Assembly: GCA_002898135.1 (NCBI GenBank)
Contig: BDTQ01000298.1
Location: 1-6,058, forward strand
Source of the DNA: a bacterium BMS3Bbin07
Lineage (GTDB): Bacteria > Nitrospirota > Thermodesulfovibrionia > Thermodesulfovibrionales > JdFR-85
Direction of reading: 5' to 3'
Length of the DNA: 6,058 nt
Position numbers and translations under genes: made by a program. The notes beneath the pieces are model-generated. The model was not told the origin of the DNA and made no database searches. It worked only from the letters and a program-made list of their open reading frames with translations. Position 1 is the stretch's first letter; each line of letters starts with the position of its first letter. Positions 1 to 5,641 of the stretch are shown piece by piece.

Positions 1-652
1 CGAGTTTTTTGACCCCGATTCTTCCTATAACTACCTTGTTTCCTCCAGGGTCAACCTCCTCAACAGACTGAGGAATAATCCTGAGCTTTAACAGTTTCCC
101 ATCCCTTTTTACAACAAAATCAAGTTTCTTCCCTGGGTTTTTGACAACAATATTCACCATATCAAACCAGGTATCAATCCTTTTGTTATCTATCTTCACT
201 ATTACATCCCCGGCTTTCAGGCCTGCCTCAGAAGCCGGATAACCCTCCTGCACCTCATCTATAACAGGCAGGATGTTGCTCAATACAGGGACATTAACAG
301 GAAGTCCTGTTGAAAGCACAGCGGTGAAGATTATATAGGTCAGGAATATATTAAACACAGGCCCGGCAAGAACGATCAGAATTCTTTTTGTAACACTCTG
401 CTGATTAAAAGCCCTCTCCTTATCCGCCTCGTCAAGCTCCTCACCTGCCTCCTCGCCCAGCATCTTTACATAACCCCCAAGTGGAACGGCAGAGATCATG
501 TACTCAGTTTCACCTATCTGCTTGCCTATAACTTTCGGTCCAAAACCAAGTGAAAACTTCAGAACCTTTACACCCGCGAACTTGGCCACCAGAAAATGGC
601 CGAGTTCATGCACAAAAATAAGAATTCCCAAAAGTATTATTGCTGATAGAAT
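1..652 (-). CDS. rseP: RseP-family site-2 zinc metalloprotease (5' part, runs off left edge)
   Basis: Intramembrane metalloprotease of the RseP/YaeL family. In well-studied relatives it cleaves a membrane-bound anti-sigma factor after a first cut and so releases an envelope-stress sigma factor. I translated the 217 residues visible here. A first membrane helix runs into the zinc-binding HELGH at residues 15-19. The family stretches LGFGP and PLGGYVKM follow, then a membrane segment with AGPVFN (the second conserved S2P region), then a PDZ domain with the ligand-loop-like AGLKAGDVI. The C-terminal part with the last membrane helices lies outside the window. The reading frame has a TAA shortly upstream and no ATG, GTG or TTG between that stop and the helix. 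The best start is ATT at 652-650, placed 6 nt after a perfect GGAGG. A TTG at 631 has no ribosome binding site and would cut into the first helix. The gene is last of the visible cluster, 179 bp after dxr. Confidence 0.93.
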   Translation of the reverse strand, partial: MLSAIILLGILIFVHELGHFLVAKFAGVKVLKFSLGFGPKVIGKQIGETEYMISAVPLGGYVKMLGEEAGEELDEADKERAFNQQSVTKRILIVLAGPVFNIFLTYIIFTAVLSTGLPVNVPVLSNILPVIDEVQEGYPASEAGLKAGDVIVKIDNKRIDTWFDMVNIVVKNPGKKLDFVVKRDGKLLKLRIIPQSVEEVDPGGNKVVIGRIGVKKL

Positions 653-657
653 ATTAG

Positions 658-667
658 ACCTCCTTTT
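658..667 (-). promoter_or_regulatory. Strong ribosome binding site fixing the rseP ATT start
   Basis: Read on the minus strand this is AAAAGGAGGT, a near-complete anti-16S match. The GGAGG core ends 6 nt before the ATT at 652-650. It is the strongest Shine-Dalgarno in the window, and no conventional start codon lies at a suitable distance from it in the rseP frame. That is the main reason for choosing ATT. Confidence 0.75.
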
Positions 668-678
668 ATACTCTGATT

Positions 679-707
679 GTTATACGGAAACAAATAGAGA
701 CTGTTTA
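679..707 (-). promoter_or_regulatory. Candidate internal promoter for rseP
   Basis: On the minus strand there is TAAACA (707-702, 4/6 to the sigma-70 -35 box), a 17-nt spacer, then TATAAC (684-679, 5/6 to the -10 box). Transcription would start near 672, a few bases before the rseP ribosome binding site, giving a leader of about 20 nt to the ATT. It lies between the inverted-repeat element and rseP, so it could keep rseP expressed independently if the element reduces read-through from dxr. This is a prediction by eye only. Confidence 0.35.
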
Positions 708-718
708 TAAATTACGGC

Positions 719-820
719 CATTTGTCGTTCCCGCAATTCCGAACGTTTTCGGAAATAGGGAATCCTTGACTAAGGAGCAATACCTGTCAAGGCAGAACAA
801 CGGAAAAAAAACGACAAATG
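719..820. repeat. 102-bp inverted-repeat element (REP/MITE-like) between dxr and rseP
   Basis: The ends are an 11-bp perfect inverted repeat (CATTTGTCGTT at 719-729, its complement at 810-820). Inside are two more hairpins. One has a 7-bp stem TTCCGAA/TTCGGAA (737-743 with 748-754), nested in TTCCC/GGGAA (728-732 with 758-762). The other has a 7-bp stem CCTTGAC/GTCAAGG (764-770 with 786-792). The element begins 11 bp beyond the dxr stop codon. No protein is encoded and I see no clear target-site duplication. The GTCGTTCCCGC...GGGAATCC core resembles dispersed extragenic palindromes (GTCATTCCCGC type) that I recall from other bacteria. Membership of a dispersed family is inference. Confidence 0.6.
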
Positions 821-831
821 TTCGAGTTTTA

Positions 832-1980
832 TCAACAGACACAAACTAATTCCCCGAACTTTCTTCTTGCCCAGGCATCAGCCCACATAACCGTCTCTAT
901 ATCCTTAAGCGATAGCGGCTCGTGGGCATTGAGCACTTTTTCTATTATAACAGGTATCTGGTGGAAAGTCATACGGCCCTCTATGAACGCCTCCACTGCC
1001 ATTTCATTTACTGCATTGAGAACCGCTGTGGCGGTTCCTCCTGCATTCAGGGCCTCGTAAGCATATCTGAGACAGGGGAATCTCTCAATGTCAGGTCTCT
1101 CAAAGGTAAGTGCCCCCAATTCATAGAGATGACAGGGTGCCAAAACCCCCTCAAGCCTCTCCGGGTAGGAAAGGGCATAAGCGATCGGTCCCCTCATATC
1201 AGGATGTGACATGTGAGCAATAAGCGCTCCATCCAGGAACTCCACAAGGGAGTGCACAATGCTCTGTGGATGTATAATTACATCAATGTCATGCGAAGCA
1301 AAACCAAAGAGATAATGGGCCTCTATTACCTCAAGCCCCTTGTTCATCAATGTTGCAGAATCAATGGTAATCTTCTTTCCCATCTGCCAGGTAGGATGAT
1401 TAAGGGCATCTTCGGGTTTTATATCCTTAAGATCATCACCTTTTCTTCCGTGGAAGGGCCCGCCGGAGGCCGTCAGAACCAGCCTCTTGATATCCGAACT
1501 GTCATATCCGTGCATGCATTGAAAAATGGCACTATGCTCACTGTCAACAGGAATAAGTCTTGCCCCGTATTTTGCTATGGCCTCTTTGATAAGGGGACCG
1601 GCCATTACAAGGGTCTCTTTGTTGGCGAGACCGATGGTCTTTCCCTCCATAATGGCTGACAGTGTAGGCAACAGTCCTGCAGAACCCGAGATGGCTGAAA
1701 GCACAAAATCCGCCTCTGGATATGCAGCAACATCCTGTATACCCTGAGGGCCAGATAAAATCTCGCTAAATCCCGTGTTTTCTCTTAACTTTCCTGCCCC
1801 TGTATCATCTGCCACAGCCACAACAAGAGGCCTGAATTCTTCAATCTGTCTTTGAAAAAGCTTGATATTGCGTCCTGCTGTAAGACCGACCACTCTGAAC
1901 TTATCCGGATATCTCCTTATAACCTCAAGGGTTGCAGTACCGATTGAACCTGTTGAACCAAGAATTGTTATATTTTTCAT
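832..1980 (-). CDS. dxr: 1-deoxy-D-xylulose 5-phosphate reductoisomerase
   Basis: Cytoplasmic enzyme of the MEP pathway. It rearranges and reduces 1-deoxy-D-xylulose 5-phosphate to 2-C-methyl-D-erythritol 4-phosphate using NADPH and a divalent metal, the first committed step to IPP and DMAPP. The 382 residues match the usual family length. Visible features are the N-terminal dinucleotide-binding loop GSTGSIG at 8-14, ANKET at 119-123, VDSEHSA at 145-151 with metal ligands D146 and E148, ASGGPF at 171-176, the flexible-loop NHPTWQMG at 194-201 (H196, W198, M200), and MNKGLEVIEAH at 212-222 with the third metal ligand E217. HPQSIVHS follows at 237-244. All catalytic positions I can check are intact. 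The ATG start at 1980 places the nucleotide loop correctly; the ribosome binding site before it is weak. The product feeds UppS, encoded two genes upstream. The short C-terminal Cys-Val-Cys ending is a minor oddity. Confidence 0.98.
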   Translation of the reverse strand: MKNITILGSTGSIGTATLEVIRRYPDKFRVVGLTAGRNIKLFQRQIEEFRPLVVAVADDTGAGKLRENTGFSEILSGPQGIQDVAAYPEADFVLSAISGSAGLLPTLSAIMEGKTIGLANKETLVMAGPLIKEAIAKYGARLIPVDSEHSAIFQCMHGYDSSDIKRLVLTASGGPFHGRKGDDLKDIKPEDALNHPTWQMGKKITIDSATLMNKGLEVIEAHYLFGFASHDIDVIIHPQSIVHSLVEFLDGALIAHMSHPDMRGPIAYALSYPERLEGVLAPCHLYELGALTFERPDIERFPCLRYAYEALNAGGTATAVLNAVNEMAVEAFIEGRMTFHQIPVIIEKVLNAHEPLSLKDIETVMWADAWARRKFGELVCVC

Positions 1981-2008
1981 CTACCGGCTTTCAAGAATTA
2001 AAAGACTA

Positions 2009-2075
2009 AGGATTAATGGATTGATGGAGTATTGGGTTAAGCATCACTCCATTAATCCAATGCTCCAACACTCCA
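2009..2075. repeat. Inverted pair of octanucleotide arrays in the cdsA-dxr gap
   Basis: Four 8-bp units read forward on the plus strand (2009-2040: AGGATTAA, TGGATTGA, TGGAGTAT, TGGGTTAA). After three bases (GCA), four units read in the opposite orientation (2044-2075; on the minus strand TGGAGTGT, TGGAGCAT, TGGATTAA, TGGAGTGA). The shared core is TGGA with period 8. The arms can pair: GGATTAATGGA (2010-2020) is the exact complement of 2048-2058, and 2022-2026 pairs with 2042-2046 after one mismatch. No T-run follows on either strand, so it is not a standard intrinsic terminator. It would be transcribed within the cdsA-dxr mRNA and ends about 30 bp before the dxr start. Confidence 0.65.
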
Positions 2076-2090
2076 GTTTTATATATTTTC

Positions 2091-2879
2091 TTATGAAACT
2101 ACATATTTAACAACTACATAAACCACAGGGGTTACAAAAAGCATCCCGTCTATCTTGTCAAGCACACCACCATGTCCCGGAATCAGGGAACTCGAATCCT
2201 TCACGCCTGAATCGCGCTTGAACATCGACTCCGTAAGGTCTCCAAGAACGGCAATACACCCTATGAGAAACCCTACAGCCAACACCTGATAGACAGTTAT
2301 GTTGTCTATCAAGAGTATCTTTATCAGAACCCCTGCCAACACCCCTCCGGCCATTGAACCGACGGCGCCTTCAATGGTCTTTTTCGGACTTATTGACGGA
2401 TAGAGTTTTCTCTTGCCAAAGTTTTTACCAATATAATAAGCAAAACTATCCGACGCCCATACTGTTGCACCAATAAATATGATCCATTCAGGGCCTGCAT
2501 CCCTCAGGGCAATCTGCAGACTGAGGATCAGGGGAATATAAGAAAACCCCACGACCACGGGTGCAATATCGGAAAGCGCCTGTTCCGGCCCCGCTTTCCT
2601 GTCAAAGAGTCTGAAGAGGACCAAAAGCAGGAAAGAAATTATCAACAGCAATCGAACCTCACCCCACCCGGTATAAACAGAATATAAAAAGAGCAGTCCG
2701 GCAAATATCCCCAAAAAACTGAACGATTTCTTTACTCTGTACATTGAATAAAACTCCATCTGTGCGCCTGCTGAGATAAAGAACAGAAGACCAAGAAAAA
2801 AAACAGATGGCAGTTTCATTATATATAGATAGATTAACGGCAGCAGTGCTAAGGCAACGATCTCTCTCTTTTTCTTCAT
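2091..2879 (-). CDS. cdsA: Phosphatidate cytidylyltransferase (CDP-diglyceride synthase)
   Basis: Integral membrane enzyme that makes CDP-diacylglycerol from phosphatidate and CTP, the branch point for bacterial phospholipids. The protein has 262 residues with many hydrophobic segments (about 8-47, 52-70, 77-91, 103-123, 132-151, 172-191, 196-212 and 246-260). It carries ASDSFAYYIG at 142-151 and SPKKTIEG at 164-171. The family signature is at 218-244 (SMFKR...KD...PGHGGVLDKID), with acidic residues D228, D241 and D244 present. One deviation is Lys at 242, where the signature I recall has Arg. I chose the ATG at 2879 because it gives the normal MKKK-type N-terminus and overlaps the uppS stop by one base (TAATG), a common coupled arrangement. 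A longer ORF from 2948 would add 23 unlikely residues inside uppS. No clear ribosome binding site precedes the start, which fits translational coupling to uppS. Confidence 0.96.
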   Translation of the reverse strand: MKKKREIVALALLPLIYLYIMKLPSVFFLGLLFFISAGAQMEFYSMYRVKKSFSFLGIFAGLLFLYSVYTGWGEVRLLLIISFLLLVLFRLFDRKAGPEQALSDIAPVVVGFSYIPLILSLQIALRDAGPEWIIFIGATVWASDSFAYYIGKNFGKRKLYPSISPKKTIEGAVGSMAGGVLAGVLIKILLIDNITVYQVLAVGFLIGCIAVLGDLTESMFKRDSGVKDSSSLIPGHGGVLDKIDGMLFVTPVVYVVVKYVVS

Positions 2880-3589
2880 TATGATTCTGAAGGGGACATA
2901 ATTCCCCCGAATCTCCTTTCCCTGCGCTGGTAATCCTGCATCGCACAAAGAAACTCCTCCCTGGTAAAATCAGGCCAGAGTGTCTCTGTAAAATATAATT
3001 CAGCGTAAGCGCCCTGCCACAGGAGAAAATTGCTGAGCCTTTTTTCTCCACTGGTTCTTATGATTAAATCAACTGCCGGCAACCCCGAGGTGTCAAGTAA
3101 TGTCTCAAATTTTTCCTCGGTTATCTCCTCAGGTCTTATCCCCCCGGAAATAGCCTTTTTTACGGCCCTCAGTATTTCATCCCTTCCGCCATAGCTCAGC
3201 GCAATAACAAGTGTCAATCCTTTATTTGCTGATGTTCTTTCCTCTATCTCAGTAATGATTGCCTGTATTACGGCGGGCAGTTTTTCCCTGTCACCAATAA
3301 CTCTGAATTTGATACCCTCCATTATTAAATCCTTCAACTCCCTGGTCAGATACAGTTGCAGCAACTCCATAAGTGTAGTCACCTCATCATCAGGTCTCTG
3401 CCAGTTCTCCAGAGAGAATGCATAAAGGGTAAGCACATCTATCCCCACTTCCTGAGCAGCCTTGATTAACTCCTTTGTCCGCTCAGCCCCCTTTCTATGA
3501 CCCTCGACTCTGGGCAGACCTCTCAACTGTGCCCACCTCCCGTTGCCATCCATTATCACGCCTACATGTCGTGGAATATTTGTCAGCAC
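2879..3589 (-). CDS. uppS: Isoprenyl transferase (undecaprenyl diphosphate synthase)
   Basis: Cis-prenyltransferase of the UPP synthase family. It condenses farnesyl diphosphate with isopentenyl diphosphates to make the C55 carrier lipid for peptidoglycan and other envelope polymers. The protein has 236 residues, near the usual length. The catalytic Asp is D14 in VIMDGNGRWA (11-20). GHRKG follows at 30-34, YAFSLENWQRP at 56-66, LSYGGR at 131-136, and the C-terminal signature IIRTSGEKRLSNFLLWQ at 176-192, with R178 and R184 for diphosphate binding. YAELYF at 195-200 carries the metal-linked Glu E197. The start is GTG at 3589, chosen because the protein then begins MLTNIPRHVGVIMDG and AAAGG lies 7 nt upstream (3600-3596). 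It lies 3 bp after the stop of the FG-GAP gene and overlaps cdsA by 1 bp, so it is almost certainly co-transcribed with both. Strict product chain length cannot be read from the sequence. Confidence 0.97.
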   Translation of the reverse strand: MLTNIPRHVGVIMDGNGRWAQLRGLPRVEGHRKGAERTKELIKAAQEVGIDVLTLYAFSLENWQRPDDEVTTLMELLQLYLTRELKDLIMEGIKFRVIGDREKLPAVIQAIITEIEERTSANKGLTLVIALSYGGRDEILRAVKKAISGGIRPEEITEEKFETLLDTSGLPAVDLIIRTSGEKRLSNFLLWQGAYAELYFTETLWPDFTREEFLCAMQDYQRRERRFGGIMSPSES

Positions 3590-3592
3590 AAT

Positions 3593-5332
3593 CTACCTTT
3601 CCCTTATTGAATATATCTGAAGAATTGTCACCATCGGATTTTTTCCTCTTAATATATTTCCGGCCTTTATCCCCAGCAGAGGTTTACTCAAAACCGCCAC
3701 CTTATTATCAAAAATTGAGTAGTCAAGTACTTTACCACTTATCTTGTCAACGAGTGTCGACCCATCCACAGTAGTACCGGAATATCTGTATCCACGCAAC
3801 TGGGAGCTCTTATACCCCAGGGCCCTTCCTATCAGTGGATTTCGTTTTATCACTACAGCCTCATTATTCCTTTTCACCATCCTGTCATTTACATGCCAGA
3901 TAACCCCGTCGGCATCTGTTAAAGGAGGCTCTGTTGTAAATTCTCTTACAAAACCTCCCATACTCTCACCACTACGCCAGACGGCATTGCCGTTGCTATC
4001 TATCAGCTTAAGATGATTGTTATCATCCATTGACAGATAGACAGTCCTTCCTTCCGTATCTTTGAGTGTAACAAAATCGTAAATATTAAAACCTTCCAAC
4101 CCCCTGTAAGCACCTTCCGTCCTGAAACCATCCTGATGATTTATCAGGATTATGGGACCTGAATAACCTTCGGAGTTCGAATATTTCTGGTACAGAATTT
4201 TTCCATCCATTACCCTGATAAAGCCATCTGTTTTCCAAAGAGTTTCAAGTTTTTGATCATTCAGCTTATATATATAGGAGTTAACTGCTTCATGACCGGA
4301 AGATACCACACTCAGGAAAATCTCGTCTTTTCCGTCTGTATCAATGTCAAATACCTGCATCCGGATAACCGTCCCGGATTGATTCATTTTCAATCGATAG
4401 AGGACCTCCATTTCGATGTCATAGTTGTAAACATATATTATTTCATCACCTGAGTTCACCACCAGATCAATCCTTCCGTCGCCGTCAATGTCTCCGGCAC
4501 TTATGATATCCGCTCCGTTGGGAAGGTCGTAACTTAAAAGCGGGGCATTCTGTATATCTGTAAGAAGCTCTGATCCAAACTTCAGTTCAGCAAAAAAAGC
4601 AGCGGGCACAAATAGGGAGTCTTCCGAGAGTATCGCACCATCCGGCCATAACAGGGTCTGTTTCAGATTGATCTTCTCACCTGTTTCTCCGGAACCCAGG
4701 ACGAGTACAAGGTCTGTCTTTTCTGAAGCAGCAACTTTGAGGAGTTTTTCGGCATCTAACTGTCCAACCGGAGCATCAACGATCTCGAACCTGCCGGTTG
4801 TCTTCAATCCCTTGTAGTATGCGTCACCAAGGTAATAATCAACAGATTCTTCCTGATAAAAAAGCAACCTCTTTTTTGAGGCCGATACTCTTGCAATGTC
4901 ACCACTCTGTGCCTCTCCCTCTATTATCTTACAAGAAGCAAATGCCTCTTCCACCTGAAGGACCTCTATTGCCCCCACGGCTTCTTCAGCTCTCCCGATA
5001 GGCTCCTGAGTCACAGGATGATAAAAAAATCCTCCTCTTCTGAGCACCTTTAAACGCATCCCCATAGATAAACCGTCCTTGGTTCCCAGGCCAATCCTGA
5101 CTATCCCGTCATCTACAGAGACAACATCCCCTGCCATGGGCTTAACAAACGAGACCGTCCTCTCTATAAGTGGAGTCAGGGGGGAATCTTCAGCGTAGGC
5201 ATTAAAAGAAACTGCCAATACAAAGAAGAAGCAACAGACAACATACATAATCGATGCTGTGTGTCCTGCATCCGTTATGCTTAATTTATCTATCCTTACA
5301 TTAAATCTATCGATAGATATATACTTCCCCAT
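3593..5332 (-). CDS. Exported FlgT_C-like / TolB-N-like / FG-GAP repeat protein of unknown function
   Basis: Predicted secreted or periplasmic protein of 579 residues (580 if the first of two adjacent ATGs at 5335 is used; numbering here follows the 580 form). GGAG at 5341-5338 sits 5 nt from the second ATG but only 2 nt from the first, so I prefer 5332. A hydrophobic segment at about 30-47 ends in AYA before EDS, like a signal peptidase I site. The preceding n-region of nearly 30 residues is long, and M30 could be the start but lacks a ribosome binding site. Residues 66-150 look like the FlgT C-terminal beta-barrel type (GIVRIGLGTKDGLSMGMRL, then GAIEVLQVEE and GDIARV). Residues 160-245 resemble a TolB/CsgG-type domain (TTGRFEIVD, then TDLVLVLGS). 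Residues 265-580 look like a beta-propeller, with calcium-type FG-GAP loops DIDGDGRID (282-290) and DIDTDGKDE (330-338). It leads the uppS transcript. Its role is not known to me; envelope structure or polymer assembly is inference. Confidence 0.85.
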   Translation of the reverse strand: MGKYISIDRFNVRIDKLSITDAGHTASIMYVVCCFFFVLAVSFNAYAEDSPLTPLIERTVSFVKPMAGDVVSVDDGIVRIGLGTKDGLSMGMRLKVLRRGGFFYHPVTQEPIGRAEEAVGAIEVLQVEEAFASCKIIEGEAQSGDIARVSASKKRLLFYQEESVDYYLGDAYYKGLKTTGRFEIVDAPVGQLDAEKLLKVAASEKTDLVLVLGSGETGEKINLKQTLLWPDGAILSEDSLFVPAAFFAELKFGSELLTDIQNAPLLSYDLPNGADIISAGDIDGDGRIDLVVNSGDEIIYVYNYDIEMEVLYRLKMNQSGTVIRMQVFDIDTDGKDEIFLSVVSSGHEAVNSYIYKLNDQKLETLWKTDGFIRVMDGKILYQKYSNSEGYSGPIILINHQDGFRTEGAYRGLEGFNIYDFVTLKDTEGRTVYLSMDDNNHLKLIDSNGNAVWRSGESMGGFVREFTTEPPLTDADGVIWHVNDRMVKRNNEAVVIKRNPLIGRALGYKSSQLRGYRYSGTTVDGSTLVDKISGKVLDYSIFDNKVAVLSKPLLGIKAGNILRGKNPMVTILQIYSIRER

Positions 5333-5547
5333 CATCTCTCCATAGTTTTCTTATTATTTTATTATTGAAGGATATATCCAATACATAAAACCCGGAGATT
5401 AAAGATATTAGACAATTGAATTATGAAATTGCATCATATGACACGATTATGCAGCAACTCAAAAATTAAGAACCTGTATCAATTAAAACCGGACATTTCC
5501 TGCCATAGTCGGCATCCAGCCGGATTTCTACAACCGGATTAACTAAA

Positions 5548-5591
5548 TGCTATTATAGCACACTTGACTAATATTGAGAGTATTTGTTAAT
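5548..5591 (+). promoter_or_regulatory. Candidate dksA promoter region
   Basis: Two alternatives are visible. One is an extended -10 (TGC then TATTAT, 5548-5556) with no good -35. The other is TTGACT at 5564-5569 (5/6 to the -35 box) with GTTAAT at 5586-5591 (4/6 to the -10 box) after 16 nt. Either would give a leader of about 40-80 nt before the ATG at 5642. The matches are modest and were made by eye. Confidence 0.3.
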
Positions 5592-5624
5592 CTTTATGCC
5601 AACAGCATTGGCTTAATATTGAGA
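5569..5624 (+). repeat. 11-bp direct repeat TAATATTGAGA upstream of dksA
   Basis: Identical copies lie at 5569-5579 and 5614-5624, 45 bp apart start to start, each containing the palindrome AATATT. The first overlaps the spacer of the candidate promoter and the second lies just before the ribosome binding site. A paired operator is possible, but chance similarity in AT-rich DNA is also possible. Confidence 0.35.
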
Positions 5625-5641
5625 AATGCAAGGAGCACAAT

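Larger units (their letters stand above)
5336..5641. other. Intergenic region between divergent genes, no gene seen
   Basis: This AT-rich stretch of about 300 bp separates the minus-strand cluster from the plus-strand dksA-type gene. I see no convincing ORF, tRNA or known riboswitch in it. It holds a 10-bp palindrome GGATATATCC at 5370-5379, CCGGA motifs at 5489-5493, 5520-5524 and 5534-5538 (the last two extended to CCGGATT), an 11-bp direct repeat near dksA, and candidate dksA promoter boxes. The start of the minus-strand transcript must lie here or inside the FG-GAP gene, but I could not find well-matched -35 and -10 boxes for it. Confidence 0.6.

Noticed and set aside
764..811. Hairpin 764-792 with the nearby A8/T8 run (804-811) as an intrinsic terminator of dxr
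   Set aside because: On the minus strand the T-run comes before the hairpin, and on the plus strand no T-run follows it, so the geometry is wrong for either direction.
818..1659. Plus-strand ORFs of 80, 95 and 148 codons opposite dxr
   Set aside because: They are antisense to a fully conserved dxr, show no recognisable domain, and have no supporting ribosome binding sites.
2879..2948. Longer cdsA start giving 285 residues
   Set aside because: The extra 23 residues lie inside uppS and do not resemble a CdsA N-terminus; the TAATG overlap start is the better choice.
2659..3051. Minus-strand 130-codon ORF overlapping uppS and cdsA
   Set aside because: It is a third-frame shadow of two well-conserved genes and has no family features.
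4451..4491. The aspartate-rich FG-GAP loop considered as an EF-hand or dockerin
   Set aside because: The DxDxDG loop is followed by beta-strand-like sequence and a second spaced loop, which fits FG-GAP propeller repeats better than a helix-loop-helix.
5400..5560. Possible small RNA or riboswitch in the intergenic region
   Set aside because: I saw only short stems and CCGGA repeats, with no recognisable consensus or terminator.
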